A DNA stretch of 64,000 bases from Tetracentron sinense (Eukaryota > Streptophyta > Magnoliopsida > Trochodendrales > Trochodendraceae), in NCBI GenBank assembly GCA_015143295.1, contig CM026551.1, forward strand, positions 50,642,034 through 50,706,033. The letters run 5' to 3'. Position 1 is the stretch's first letter. Every line of letters starts with the position of its first letter. The notes beneath the pieces are model-generated. The model had not been told where the DNA came from. It did no database searches and saw nothing but the letters and a program-made list of their open reading frames with translations. This document shows, piece after piece, positions 32,782 through 44,978 of the stretch. Both the position numbers and the translations under genes were made by a program.

Positions 32782-34590
32782 TTTAGAAATAACTCTGGAG
32801 GGATTTACACGATTTTGTAAAAATAAGAAAGACAGACGTGGGTGGGGAATTAACGTGGGCAGGTAGGTAATTAACGCGGGTAGTGGAGAGGCAAAGGTTG
32901 AGAGAAAGAGAGAGAGAGATTAATGGGGGTGTTTTGTCCTGCCAAAATTTAGTATTAATTAATGTTTTGCACACTGTGGGAGACGTTAGAATTATTTGGA
33001 GAGTAAAGAAAATAGAAACGTATAAGGGGAAGTTAATGGGAGAAATAAAAGGAGGAGATGAAAGGTGAAAAAATTGTGGGTCCCACCAATTAAAAGTAGT
33101 TTGATGATGTGACATCACAAATGAAGAGTAATCCAACATGGCATCAAGAGGAAGACAAACGTGGCATCCATAGAAAATGTTAACCGAAAAAAGAGGATAT
33201 TTAAATGTTGGGAAGATCATTAAAAAAAAAAAATTTGTCCAAATCTGCGGTTAGCGGAGGGAGATAAATTAGGAGGATTAAATGAGAGAATTATGAAAGG
33301 TGGTAAAAATTGTGGATCCTGTAAGCACCCAATTTTTACACCCTAATTAACCATGGTTAACCTCCGTTAACCATAGTTGTCCCCGACCAAACCCTAGTTT
33401 AACCCTAGGTAGCGCCTAAACCTTAGACCAAATCATAAGCTAACCTTAGTTAAACCCTAGGTCTAACCCTAGGTAAACCCTAGACCTAACCCCAAGCCTA
33501 GCCCTAGCCCATACCCTAATGCAAACCCTAGGCTAGCCCTAGTCTAAACCCTAGGGTAAGATACCATGGGCTCAAGGCCCGTTTCAAGTCCAAAACTCAA
33601 AAAAAAAAAAATAGCATAGATAAAATCCTATTTTTCGGCCTAAATAAGGGCCCACGAGGCCCAATCCGAGTGGGACCAACAATGCTTTTTTTAATTTTAA
33701 ATTTTGGGAGCTAATTCCCAAGATGACAAAACCACTTTTGGCTTTCCCCCCACACATGTGGTGGTTGGGCCCAAAGTAAGGAACCAAACAACCAAAAAAA
33801 AAAAATTGAAAAAATATATAAAATGGGGGTTTGAAAGCTTGGGCGCCAACCCCTTGTGGCAAGGCCCACATACGGTGTAACGCCCCGAAATACCCCCTAG
33901 GAGTTTAGGGATATTTTAGGTATCACACTACGTACTTATCAAACCATCCTGTAATGCATAAGATAAAATACAGTACTAACAACGATAATCAGAGCGCGGA
34001 AGCTAACATATATGCGGAAGCGTAAACAAATTTTCCTTTCTTCTAATGATCCAAAATAGTATTCCAAGTTAACATAAATACAAGACATGTCTAAGTCTAA
34101 GGTGGACAGGCCCACCTATCAAAATATCAAAATACACAAGACTCTCTCATACTCTCCACTCAACAGTAGTCGAGATATGGCCACCCATCGAGGTCTCGGT
34201 CCGCCTGAGACTGAAATGGAATAGCCGGCTCTCTCTCCTCTATATACTCTTCCTCGACCCAAGGCTCCGGGTCGAGGGCTCCCTCAGTACCTGCCGACAT
34301 GAAAGTACGGCTGAGCATGGAATACTCAGCGAGTACAAGCTACTAGCAGACCATAACAATAATAAAAACACACCATAGTAATATCATACAAGCAGTAATA
34401 GAAACATCACAAAAGAAACACTATAAGGCAAGATACAATATAAGCATCCTGACGTGCGTACATGAATCCGAAAACGCCGATAAAACTCATGCTTGAAAAC
34501 TCATGTCATGTCCCGGTATGCCTCGTAGAAATCATGTATGCGTGCATGCATGAATGCATGATCATCATCTTGTAAACCTCTATCTCGTAA

Positions 34591-34985
34591 CTTGTGAGTC
34601 AGAGGCTAGCACCCGAATCTCCCTGGGCTGCCAACCTCCTTGATATGCAATGCACTTGTGAGCCAGAGGTTAGCACCCGAATGTCCCTAGGCTACCAACC
34701 TCCTTGTTATGAAATGCACTTGTGAGCCAGAGGTTAGCACTCGAATGTCATTGGGCTACCAACCTCCTTGTTATGAAATGCACTTGTGAGCCAGAAGTTA
34801 GTACCCGAATGTCCCTGGGCTACCAACCTCCTTGTTATGAAATGCATGGTTTTCTTGTGAGCCAGAGGTTAGCACCCGAATCTCCCTGGTCTACCAACCT
34901 CCTTGACAATAGGTGATTTAGGGGTTATCTTGTGAGCCAGAGGTTAGTACCCGAATGTCCCTGGGCTACCAACCTCCTTGACATG
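34591..34985. repeat. Tandem array, six copies, 64-75 bp unit
   Basis: Copies start at 34591, 34655, 34719, 34783, 34854 and 34929. Core: CTTGTGAGCCAGAGGTTAGC ... GGGCTACCAACCTCCTTG. The first four are spaced exactly 64 bases; the last two have longer linkers (71 and 75). Lies in the solo LTR. Confidence 0.95.
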
Positions 34986-35963
34986 CAATATTTTCTTGTT
35001 GTTTATTATATGCACATGCTCTTGAAATCTCGGTTCATGCTATCATGTGTGCTCACGTGCGTGCCAATAATAACAATCGTGGGAATGCGCTTAACAAAAG
35101 AGATATGGCATTACAATTCAATTCATAATATTAGCATAGGTAACTTAAGTAATTCACATGACATTGGATCAATTCATCGTCTATAAGAACACATGCATAA
35201 AACCTATTTCCATTTTCTTCATCTAAGTCGTTTATTCATAGTTTAGGCATTTTTTCAAACGCAACACATGCAATGTTTCTTAATAATTCATCGTGTTCTT
35301 CTTAGCGCATATTTTCCATCCAAACATCAAGGTAAGTTCATTATTGGTAAAATACTCATCCACTATTTCCATCGCACACATCACACAACATACATCTCGG
35401 CATCCCATCGCCACATCCAACATTCCATCCACACATCCACACATTTTCCATTATCTTGTTTATATTTAATGGGGCACATTTCATAAGGAGGAAAACATAA
35501 TATAAAGAATCACATCTTTATATAGAAAACCTAGATCTTTGCTAGGGTAAGTTAGTAGGGTGAACTAATCTTAGATCAAGGCTTGATCCTTGGTAGAAAC
35601 CTTGATTGAAGCTCCAACTTGAAAGAAAAACACCTTTGCTTGAAGGAGACTTGAGTTGGGGAAGAAACCCCTTTCAAAAACGTGCTTGGGTTGCTGCCCT
35701 AGCTTGGAGAACGCTCTCCACGAGTGCTTGAGCCGTGATCTTGGAGAAAAACCGGACTTGAAGTGATCTAGGGTCTCAAAACCCCTTTGATTTTTCTCCA
35801 AAAGCAAAACCCTAGCTTAAGAAACCCTTTCTCCTCTCTTCTAATCCCCCAAATCCTCTAAGTGTTGAGAATGAGCCCTAAGGGCTCGGGTTAAACTCTT
35901 AAGGTAAGAGTGAAACGACCAAAAGACCATAATACCCTTACTGAAATTTCTGCAAAAACACGA

Positions 35964-36190
35964 GTGCCGAACACGTTGAGCTGTGAATAGTGCCAAACAC
36001 GTTGTGTTGTGAATAGTGCCGAACACGTTGTGCTGTGAATAGTGCCGAACACGTTGTGCTGTGAATAGTGCTGAGCTCGTTGTCCGTTGTCTTATGTACA
36101 ACGTGCCCGTCGTGAGCTGTACAACGTACACGTTGTTTGCTGTACAACGTACCCGTTGTCTGTTGCACAACGGACGCACAACGTATACGT
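35964..36190. repeat. 26-bp tandem array followed by ACGTTGT-rich region
   Basis: Unit GTGCCGAACACGTTGTGCTG+TGAATA starts at 35964, 35990, 36016, 36042 and partly 36068. Downstream to 36190 the sequence keeps reusing ACGTTGT and its complement ACAACGT (at least eight times), giving many small hairpins. Lies in the solo LTR. Confidence 0.9.
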
Positions 36191-38715
36191 TATCAGAGTA
36201 CGTTGTCTGAGCTACGACCTTAGTGCCTTCCGAGCTACGTCTTTAGTGCCTTCCGAGCTACGATTGCCTGCAGGTCCAGACTGTTTTGGCCATATCTTTT
36301 GACTTGTTCGTCCGATTTTGACGATACAACTTGCGTTGGGTTCGTACTTCGAAAAGGAACATTTCTGACGTTTCATAATTTCCAATTTCTTCCTTATTTA
36401 TTAATTAAACTACAAAAACAGCCAATTAGCTACGAATGTGCTATTCATTAAGGATGAAAAAGTCCGGGGTGCTACATATGGGTTGGGCCCAAAGTAACAA
36501 ACCCAAAGCAAAAAAAAAAAACCAAATGGAGAAGACACTGTTCATTGTCTTCCCCATTGGACCGTGCGTACAGCAGGCTACTAGCCATTGCAGCTCCCTT
36601 GGCTCCCCTACCGCCCTACTCTTCTATTTTCCCTCCAAAATTCCAAATCGAGCTCCTTGAGATTAAAGGACAGCAAACCAAAGGGGGCGGGGGGGCGGGC
36701 AGTCCTATTTTCATGAAAAATCACCTCATACCACCTGTGCGCACGCACCCACCATTGACCACCAATCACAACCTTCATACCTCACTCGTATCTTCATACC
36801 TCACTCTTATCCCTTCCCTCATCCTCTATTTAAATCCCCTTGCACCCTCGTTTTACGGCGGACCCGGTTTTGAGGGAAACTCAAAAAAAAAAATTTGTCC
36901 AAGGCTACTGTAGTGCTCGGCCAATCCATCTTCTCCTTTTCTCCCCTTTTCTCCACCACTTTAGTCAGGCCCCCCCACATAGTTTCTAAGTGCTCTTAGG
37001 CCGTCCCCTAAGCCTCCACCCTCCACTGCTCAAAAAAAAAAAAATTGTAGGTTTTTTTTCGGGTTACAGTACCTTCAGCCCTACCCCACTTTGCCTGAAC
37101 ACCCACCACTTCATCTCGGCCCATCCCTAGGCCTTCCTCAAACTCCTCAGGCCGCACCGCACTCGCCACAGTCACCACCACGCAACCACCCCTCCCAACT
37201 CGCCACTGTCGCCACTATAGCAAAAGGGTATACCTCCACCCTTTTTCTTTCTTTGCTGCTATCCTCATTGTAAGGGACCCCTAATCTCATTACAAGGGTT
37301 CCATTTCATTTTTTTATTCCTTATTTATTTCGATTACAGTAGATGCAAAACCGTGGGAGGTCTCGGACTAGGTGCATGGCCATGGGTTCCACCACTTCCC
37401 ATCACCGATCACGGTCACTCCCAGGGATCTAAGGGGTCCTCAATCCATGAGAAACCCCCTGGATTCCCATGAGTAAAACACCACAGCACCTTTTTGAAAA
37501 AAAGAAATAAAATTTTTTCAAAAACAAAACAGATTGGGTCCGTTGCCTATAACCCATGTTTAACCCCAGTTAGACTTGCCCCTGGTCGAAACCAGGGCTA
37601 TGGTTAGACTTTCCACACATAGGGCTACTCCACTATAAATTTTCAGCCTTTGACTCCGCCATTAACCCGAGTAAAATCGACCCCAAAGTATGGTCAACAC
37701 AGTGCAAAAAAATATATGCGGCAGAATAACTTTACACCTCTGTGGGGCCCACATCCGAACTCCACTTGGGCCCCACAAAGGCTCAAATTGTTCTCCTCTT
37801 TGCCAACTTTGCAATGATGGTCTCGGATCCCCATGAGGTTGAGCCAAACCGTGGCAAAATTGCAGCAAGAATCACCAAAAAACTGTTTGGGTCTTGTTAT
37901 TAAAAATCTATCATTTTATATGGTCACTTTTGGGCCGACTTTGGACCCATGTGGGGCCCACCCACGACATCATCTTGGGCCCCACAAGAGCCCAAATTGT
38001 TCATTACTCTTCAGGCTACCCCCTGATATTCTCGGATTCCCGGCATTCACCCTTTAACCATGGTTAAACTCGTATTAATCATGGTTAGAATTTGGATAAA
38101 ATATGGGGTTTTTTAACATATGCTGGACTTTGTGAGGGCCCAGCCGGGCAGGAGGCCATTCTAGGCCCTGCCATGAACCCTGTGCCCATTTTTGCTTTAG
38201 TCGGACCCTTAACCATGGGTAAACTCATTCGTAGTTAATATTTAACCATGGTTAAGCAACCCATGACCTCAGAAAATTCTGAAAAAATCATTAAAAAAAT
38301 CAAAAATATTTCATGGATTCTAAAAATATTTTTTGTGATTTTTTTCATTAGGGTTGGGACCCTTAACCACGGTCAAAACCCCCATCCGGGTTGATTTTTA
38401 ACCATGGTTAAGCGACCCTTAATCAAAGAAAATCTGGAAAAATGATCAAAAATTCTGAAATAATCTGAGAAACCCAAAAATGGTTTCACTCGGCCATTTA
38501 ACCATGGTTAGCACCCTAAGCATGGTCTAACCATGGTGACTAACCACTCTTAACCATGGTTAACCAGTCCTTAACCACTGGGAAAATCTGGAAAAAAATC
38601 CCAAAAAAAATCCATTGACCAATGCCTAAGGACCTTAGACTGTTTGGACCTTGCCCAACCTCAGTTAGCAATCCTAACCACAGTAGAACCCGTTTAATTC
38701 TGGTTGAACTCTCTT

Positions 38716-38935
38716 GGCCTACCGGGCCCAATCTTAGCCTACCGGACTCAATCTCGGCCTACTGGGCTCACCCTTGGCCTACTGGGCCCAATCTCGACCT
38801 ACCAGGCCCAAACCCTAGCCTACCGGGATCACCCCTGCCCTACCGGGCCCAACCTCAGCCTACTGGGCTCAAACCCTAGTCTACCGAACTACCCATTCGC
38901 CTACCGGGCCCAATATCGAGCCCGGTCAACCATCC
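38716..38935. repeat. 21-bp minisatellite (unit A)
   Basis: About ten copies of a GGCCTACCGGGCCCAATCTCA-like unit. A second set is at 40970-41190 in unit B. Proline-rich open frames here are repeat translations and not genes. Confidence 0.9.
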
Positions 38936-39372
38936 CTAACCTCCCGACTAGACCTTAAGCTATCCTTGGTGCACACACACACCCCTAGCCTTGGAACGGG
39001 TTCATGTGCCAGAACTACGCTAGGTCTGATCTCACCCTAATGTGAATACGTAGGCAACCAAACTCAGGTTCGACCCTAGTCTAGGATTTTCTCCTTCTTA
39101 GATTAGCATTACATTAAATAATAAGGCATCTAATTAAAATTAAGATTGACTTAGCTCAATCCTAGCAAGTAGGGAACCACTAAAAAGTGGAAGTACCGAG
39201 GTGCCTAACCTCTTCCCCAGACTTAACCGAACTTCTTACCCTAATCTCAATCGCAAACCAAGACCTTATCCAAATCCTGGGGAGTTATCCCTTCTGAATG
39301 AATAGGTGGCGACTTTAAATTCTCCCCGTGAGATTCAAATCAGGGTTTTCCCGAAACCCGTGCTCACAGCTC

Positions 39373-39390
39373 TGGCGACTCTACTGGGGA
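39373..39390 (+). other. Primer binding site (unit A)
   Basis: TGGCGACTCTACTGGGGA starts four bases after the LTR end. TGG at this place is complementary to the CCA end of a tRNA, and the rest fits a tRNA 3' end of the type ...GAGTCGCCA, probably tRNA-Arg as in Ogre-like elements. The tRNA identity is from memory of the family and unverified. Confidence 0.65.
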
Positions 39391-41625
39391 TTTTTTTAAT
39401 CAAGGTTCAACCCGGAACCTAGGTTTAAGCCAAACTAAACATCAAATTAATCAATTGTCTTAGTATTTAACCTAATGCTAATCACTTTACATCTCTTTGG
39501 TGATTTGTGTATTGTGCATAGCATAGTTGTATAATCAACCCAATACCCATTAGACAGGCTTATTACGTTCACGGTTGCTAGATGACTATCCTCAATGACA
39601 GTGACTTAACAGTCTTGGAGGTCCGCAGAACTTTGTCTTGAGTGACTATCCCCAAGAAACGATTCTGAACGCTCTCACTTACACCAATCGTCCATTTTAG
39701 GGAGTCGCATATACGGTATTAAGTGATCCCCCCACCCTTAGGAACATGTTTGCATCAACCCAGCATGCATACATATAGTTTAGGTTAGGGTATAGTCTAC
39801 AAGTAACCCACGTTTAACCCCAGTTAGACTTGCCCCTGGTCGAAACCAGGGCTATGGGTAGACTTTCCACACATAGGGATACTCCACTATAAATTTTCAG
39901 CCTTTGACTCCGCCATTAACCCGAGTAAAATCGACCCCAAAGTATGGTCGACACAGTGCAAAAAAATATATGCGGCAGAGTAACTTTGCACCTCTGTGGG
40001 GCCCATATCCGAACTCCACTTGGGCCCCACAAAGGCTCAAATTGTTCTCCTCTTTGCCAACTTTGCAATGATGGTCTCGGATCCCCATGAGGTTGAGCCA
40101 AACCGTGGCAAAATTACAGCAAGAATCACCAAAAAACTGTTTGGGTCTTGTTATTAAAAATCTATCATTTTATATGGTCACTTTTGGGCCGACTTTGGAC
40201 CCATGTGGGGCCCACCCACGACATCATCTTGGGCCCCACAAGAGCCCAAATTGTTCATTACTCTTCAGGCTACCCCCTGGTATTCTCGGATTCCTGGGAT
40301 TCACCCTTTAACCATGGTTAAACTCGTATTAACCATGGTTAGAATTTGGATAAAATATGGGGTTTTTTAACATTTGCTGGACTTTGTGAGGGCCCAGCCT
40401 AGCAGGAGGCCATTCTAGGCCCTGCCATGAACCCTGGGCCCATTTTTGCTTTAGTCGGACCCTTAACCATAGGTAAACTCATTCGTAGTTAATATTTAAC
40501 CATGGTTAAGCAATCCATGACCTCAGAAAATTCTGAAAAAATCATTAAAAAAATCAAAAATATTTCATGGATTCTAAAAATATTTTTTGTGATTTTTTTC
40601 ATTGGGGTTGGGACCCTTAACCACGGTCAAAACCTCCATCCGGGTTGATTTTTAACCATGGTTAAGCGACCCTTAATCAGAGAAAATCTGGAAAAATGAT
40701 CAAAAATTCTGAAATAATCTAAGAAACCCAAAAATGGTTTCACTCGGCCATTTAACCATGGTTAGCACCCTAAGCATGGTCTAACCATGGTGACTAACCA
40801 CTCTTAACCATGGTTAACCAGTCCTTAACCACTGGAAAAATCTGGAAAAAAATCCCAAAAAAATCCATTGACCAATGCCCAAGGACCTTAGACTATTTGG
40901 ACCTTACCCAACCTCAGTTGGCAATCCTAACCACAGTAGAACCCGTTTAACTCTGGTTGAACTCTCTTGGCCTACCGGGCCCAATCTTAGCCTACCGGAC
41001 TCAATCTCGGCCTACCGGGCTCACCCTTGGCCTACTGGGTCCAATCTCAACCTACCAGGCCCAAACCCTAGCCTACCGGGATCACCCCTGCCCTACAGGG
41101 CCTAACCTCAGCCTACTGGGCTCAAACCCTAGTCTACCGAACTACTCATTGGCCTACCGGGCCCAATATCGAGCCCGGTCAACCATCCCTAACCTCCTGA
41201 CTAGACCTTAAGCTACCCTTGGTGCATACACACACCCCTAGCCTTGGAACGGGTTCATGTGCCAGAACTACGCTAGGTCTGATCTCACCCCAATGTGAGT
41301 ACGTAGGCAACCCAACTTAGGTTCGACCCTAGTCTAGGATTTTCTCCTTCTTAGATTAGCATTACATTAAATAATAAGGCATCTAATTAAAATTAAGATT
41401 AACTTAGCTCAACCCTAGCAAGTAGGGAACCACTAAAAAGTGGAAGTACCGAGGTGCCTAACCTCTTCCCCAGACTTAACCGAACTTCTTACCCTAATCT
41501 CAATCGTAAACCAAGACCTTATCCAAATCCTGGGGAGTTATCCCTTCTGAATGAATAGGTGGCGACTCTAAATTCTCCCCGTGAGATTCAAATCAGGGTT
41601 TTCCCGAAACCCGTGCTCACAGCTC

Positions 41626-41643
41626 TGGCGACTCTGCTGGGGA
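41626..41643 (+). other. Primer binding site (unit B)
   Basis: TGGCGACTCTGCTGGGGA, one base different from unit A. This is the one directly upstream of the gag start. Confidence 0.65.
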
Positions 41644-42482
41644 TTTTTTTAATCAAGGTTCAACCCGGAACCTAGGTTTAAGCCAAACTAAACATCAAAT
41701 TAATCAAATGTCTTAGTATTTAACCTAATGCTAATCACTTTACATCTCTTTGGTGATTTGTGTATTGTGCATAGCATAGTTGTGTAATCAACCCAATACC
41801 CATTAGACAGGCTTATTACGTTCACGGTTGCTAGATGACTATCCTCAATGACAGTAGCTTAACAGTCTTGGAGGTCCGCAGAACTTTGTCTTGAGTGACT
41901 ATCCTCAAGAAACGATTCTGAACACTCCCACTTACACCAATAGTCCATTTTAAGGAGTCGCATATACGGTATTAAGTGATCCCCCCACCCTTAGGAACAT
42001 GCTTGCATTAACCCAGCATGCATACATATAGTTTAGGTTAGGGTATAGTCTACAAGCAGCCCACCTGGAGGGATACTCTAAACCCTAACCTGCTTGCACC
42101 CTATACCTGTCCTCAGTTATGGTTGACTACCTGCGCACACTCTATCCGGATAATCACCCAGGGGCATATGATGAGTCAAACTTGTGCTTATAATAAAACA
42201 CATCCTACCCCACATCCTGACATAGCACATGAGATCCAAATCCCCGGCATATAGGTCTTCACTTAGACATATCTCTTGTCTTGACTTGATAGACCCCTTG
42301 TCCCCAACAACCCGGGTAAAGCATACCAGACCTCTATCCGACTACCCTATCGGGGCACATGTGTCATGTCACACCCTAACGAAAAATCAAAAAAAAATTA
42401 CAACCTTCATTTACATCATCATTGCATCTTTCACCTGCATACACAGTGCACTTACACAAAGTCTGTATATTTGTCCAGGTAG

Positions 42483-42861
42483 ATGGCATGTCCGTTAGGA
42501 ATTGTTTCACCAAATGGTCAGCCTCCTCGGCCCATGTACCTGACCTTCCAGGGGGCATGTGATAAAACCCTTCATAATACAATTGAGGCCCTAACTCGGG
42601 ATCAACGTTTCGCATGGGCCCAGTACTACAGACTGGGAAACACCCTAGACCTGTCCATGGTTAAGCCAGACTAGCGCCTCATAAATGCAGTCATCTAGTG
42701 TTGGAACCCAACCTACATAGTATTTCATTTTGGTAAGAACGAGTTGTGTCCAACACTAAAGGAGATACAGAGCATTCTCGGCTTAAACATGGAAGGCGAT
42801 GCCATATTATCGCGCTATAAGACAAACTTCTAGGCAAACCTCTCAAAGTTCTTACGAGGAC
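42483..42861 (+). pseudogene. Gypsy (Tat/Ogre-like) gag start, broken
   Basis: ATG at 42483 opens a 63-codon frame to a TAG at 42672-42674. In the same frame the similarity continues past two more stops (..CWNPTYIVFHFGKNELCPTL.., ..KEIQSILGLNMEGDA..). The WNP...F.FG..EL.PTL pattern is the N-terminal gag/plant-mobile-like region of Tat-lineage gypsy elements. The frame ends abruptly at about 42861 where Helitron H5 sequence begins. No protease, RT or integrase is present. Confidence 0.6.
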
Positions 42862-44978
42862 AGTTAAACTATCTCTTTGAATGACACCTATGCATCTCTA
42901 TTGAATGACACAGAGGACTCCTCTTCATTTGTGAGGCCACGTCATCACAACAAATGAATATGAGTGGGACCCACAATTTTTACCACCTTTCATAATTCTC
43001 CTAATTTATCTCCCTCCACTAACCGCATTTAAACAGATTTGGACAATTTTTTTTTATGATCTTCCCAGCATTTAAATAATCTTCCACTTTTCATCATGCT
43101 CTAAATTTTTCAGTTACAATTTTTTTGCCTTTTGGTTTCAGTGGTTACACTCCTAATTTCTATCATTTACACTCCTAATCTCTTTATTTGTTGCTATTTT
43201 TATTTTTTAAATGAAAGATATAGGATCTGCTATTTTTATTTTTTAAATGAAAGATGTAGGAGCTTGGATACGTGGGGAGATAAAGTGATGTGTGGGAGTT
43301 ACAGGAGCCAGAAGGGTTGAGATACGTTAGAGAGTGGTGTGGTACAGTTATAGAGGGCACTTCAATATACTATTTTCATTGATGGAATGCAATTAAGTTT
43401 AGAGGTGACTATAAAAGAGAAAGGCACCCACCACTTTGATTGAAATGTGTTTGCAGAAATTTTGGATTCTGTTTTAGACCAAAGAATATGTGAATTAAAA
43501 GTGTGTGAACAACCCAACTTATTAGGCACTTTTTACTGGAAGAAAATGCAAGGTGGGTTTCTTTATTTTTCCTTTCTTCTTCGGTTTGTTTCTTGACAAA
43601 TATTCTTAAAGTAAGACTGGACGGTCAAGAAGGAACAATTGAGTATCGAAAAAGAAATTTAAGTAGAAGTGGAGCCAATGGAGGTGGAGATTAAATTAGA
43701 TAGGCTGATGGAGCATCTAAAATCATGATGACTGATTTCCATGTCGAGCTTCCCACTAGAATCCAGAGCGACTTTGATTCCTTATCTATTTCAACCTTCA
43801 GGACTACGCCCAGCACTCATATGAGTGCTTGATCTTTCTGCCAAAGAGAGTGCTTGAACTTTATCTTAACCTCCCTCGCCGCAATTCTCTTGATATCAAT
43901 GATTCATTATATCTACAACAAATATCAGAATTTTGATTTTTTTTTCCAGTTAATTATTTTAGCTTTTTTTTTTAATTCCTTTGAAAAAGGAAGAGAGGAA
44001 ATGGATGGCATCATACTAAATTGTTTACCAGGTATATATGGCACCAACATTTTTTATAACTAGAAATTATAGAGTTTTCAAGGTTTTTTTAGTCCTCCAA
44101 ATAAAACTATATCTTTCTATTTTTGCAATTATAGGGCATTTGGGACCCTTCGATCGAGAAGGGTACTATATACAATTCTCTTGAAAGTTGATGGTGGAAT
44201 GTATAGTTTACATAGAAGTCATACATGAATCATGTATATAAAAGGAGCGCCTCTTTGGTCTGGCTGCCATCTTTTACATGTAAAGCGGAATGATTGAGAA
44301 TTACGTAAAAATGTGGGCTTGCATGAATTTAACTACAACTTATGGTCTTCAACCAAATAGATTCCAATACATAAAATACTTTGCAATGCTTCTTTATGCT
44401 ACTAGCGTTTTCCAATTAACATATGGAATTTCGTCTCTCAATTAATGGTCCATTAATTACACTTTTATTATACTCAAATGTGATTTCTTTAAGATAAATA
44501 CTGTATGATTTTTCAATTTCCAGTTGCAAGTACACATTATAAATTTCTCTTTTTAAGTTTAGTTCTTGAAGGGAACACTAATTTGTGAATGAGTTAACAC
44601 TAAACATATGGAGCTAAATGAAATATATTCATATCTTCCACGGCCAATATAAATATAAATATATATGTATATATACAAAGTATACAATGGATTTTGATTG
44701 TCATGGAAATAAAGTGTAATCTTTAGAGTGCTTATTTTGTTGGAAGGATGACCAGAGGGATCAACGGGTTATATTCCTTTGAGTATGTCTTGATCGGATT
44801 GGTTGAGTACATAATATAATGAACATAAACTTTTTACTAATGCAAATAGTTTCTAAGACTACTGGAAATAATTTTATGTTATTATAAAATATTTTCTCTT
44901 TAGTCACCTTTTAATATTGTCATACACTGTTATTTTTCTCTATTGACATTTCTGTGCATTGCACGGGCTTCTTACTAG
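42862..44978 (+). mobile_element. Helitron H5 (about 2.1 kb)
   Basis: The 5' side begins GTTAAACTATCTCTTTGAATG, then ATTTGTGAGGCCACGTCATC and GTGGGACCCACAATTTTTACC. It lacks the first 15-20 bases of a Helitron 5' end as seen in H4, so the junction with the gypsy gag is not a clean insertion. The 3' end is intact: hairpin CTGTGCATTGCACGG plus GCTTCTTACTAG before T at 44978. It is a plus-strand homologue of H3 without the SINE. No recognisable host gene or Rep/helicase. Confidence 0.7.

Larger units (their letters stand above)
31019..33197 (-). mobile_element. Helitron H3 (about 2.2 kb)
   Basis: Minus strand: 5' end near 33197 (TCCTCTTTTTTCGGTTAACA preceded by A), then GATGCCACGTTTG..., GTGGGACCCACAATTTTTTC. 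The 3' end is a degraded hairpin TGTATTGCATGGGC plus TTCTTACTAG at 31022-31019, followed by T. Interior sequence is homologous to Helitron H5 on the plus strand (for example TCTCTTGAAAGTTGAYGRTGGAATGTAT). It contains a SINE (31337-31491) and a Mutator-like MITE (32481-32781). The stretch 33198-33319 is a piece of yet another Helitron 5' region in the same orientation. No protein-coding capacity is seen. Confidence 0.7.
33876..36476. mobile_element. Nested solo LTR, 2.6 kb
   Basis: TGTAACGCCCCGAAATACCC ... AGTCCGGGGTGCTACA. The termini are TG..CA and are also inverse-similar over about 14 bases (TGTAACGCCCCGA / TCCGGGGTGCTACA), a known trait of many plant LTRs. The flanks TACGG (33871-33875) and TATGG (36477-36481) are a 4-of-5 target duplication. 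No internal region is present, so one LTR remains after recombination. It contains two tandem arrays. Confidence 0.75.
33320..39368 (+). mobile_element. 5' LTR of a large Ty3/gypsy element (Tat/Ogre-like)
   Basis: Starts TGTAAGCACCCAATTTTTACACC and ends CCCGTGCTCACA, followed at once by a primer binding site. Without the nested solo LTR (33876-36476) it is about 3.45 kb, very long for an LTR. It is rich in CCCTAGG / TTAACCATGGTTAA palindromes and contains a 21-bp minisatellite at 38716-38935. No genes; the proline-rich frames in it are repeat translations. The lineage call rests on LTR size, primer site and the gag start downstream. Confidence 0.7.
37553..42060 (+). repeat. 2.25-kb direct tandem duplication inside the gypsy element
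   Basis: Unit A runs 37553-39806 and unit B 39807-42060, offset about 2,253-2,254 bases. Each unit holds the 3' half of the LTR, the primer binding site and about 430 bases of leader. The join lies at a short shared AACCCA / AGCCCA. The units differ by scattered substitutions only. Confidence 0.95.

Noticed and set aside
32783-33220. 145-codon minus-strand open frame
   Set aside because: It overlaps the conserved 5' region of Helitron H3 and a (GA)n stretch, and has no protein-like conservation between Helitron copies.
33430-33560. Interstitial telomere repeat (CCCTAAA-like words)
   Set aside because: The words are irregular (CCCTAGG, ACCCTAG, TAACCCC mixed) and part of the gypsy LTR.
34591-34985. 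CRISPR-like regular repeats
   Set aside because: Units are 64-75 bp with conserved sequence throughout and no unique spacers; the array sits inside a plant LTR.
35841-36179. 112-codon frame with repeated RVRHYSQHNVFGT-like peptide
   Set aside because: It is the translation of the 26-bp DNA array.
36545-36913. 122-codon open frame
   Set aside because: Low-complexity Pro/Ser/Leu translation of LTR sequence; no features, and the region matches retroelement LTR structure.
38622-38958. Proline-rich small proteins in two frames
   Set aside because: They are translations of the 21-bp minisatellite in the gypsy LTR; both frames are open for that reason, and the second unit repeats them.
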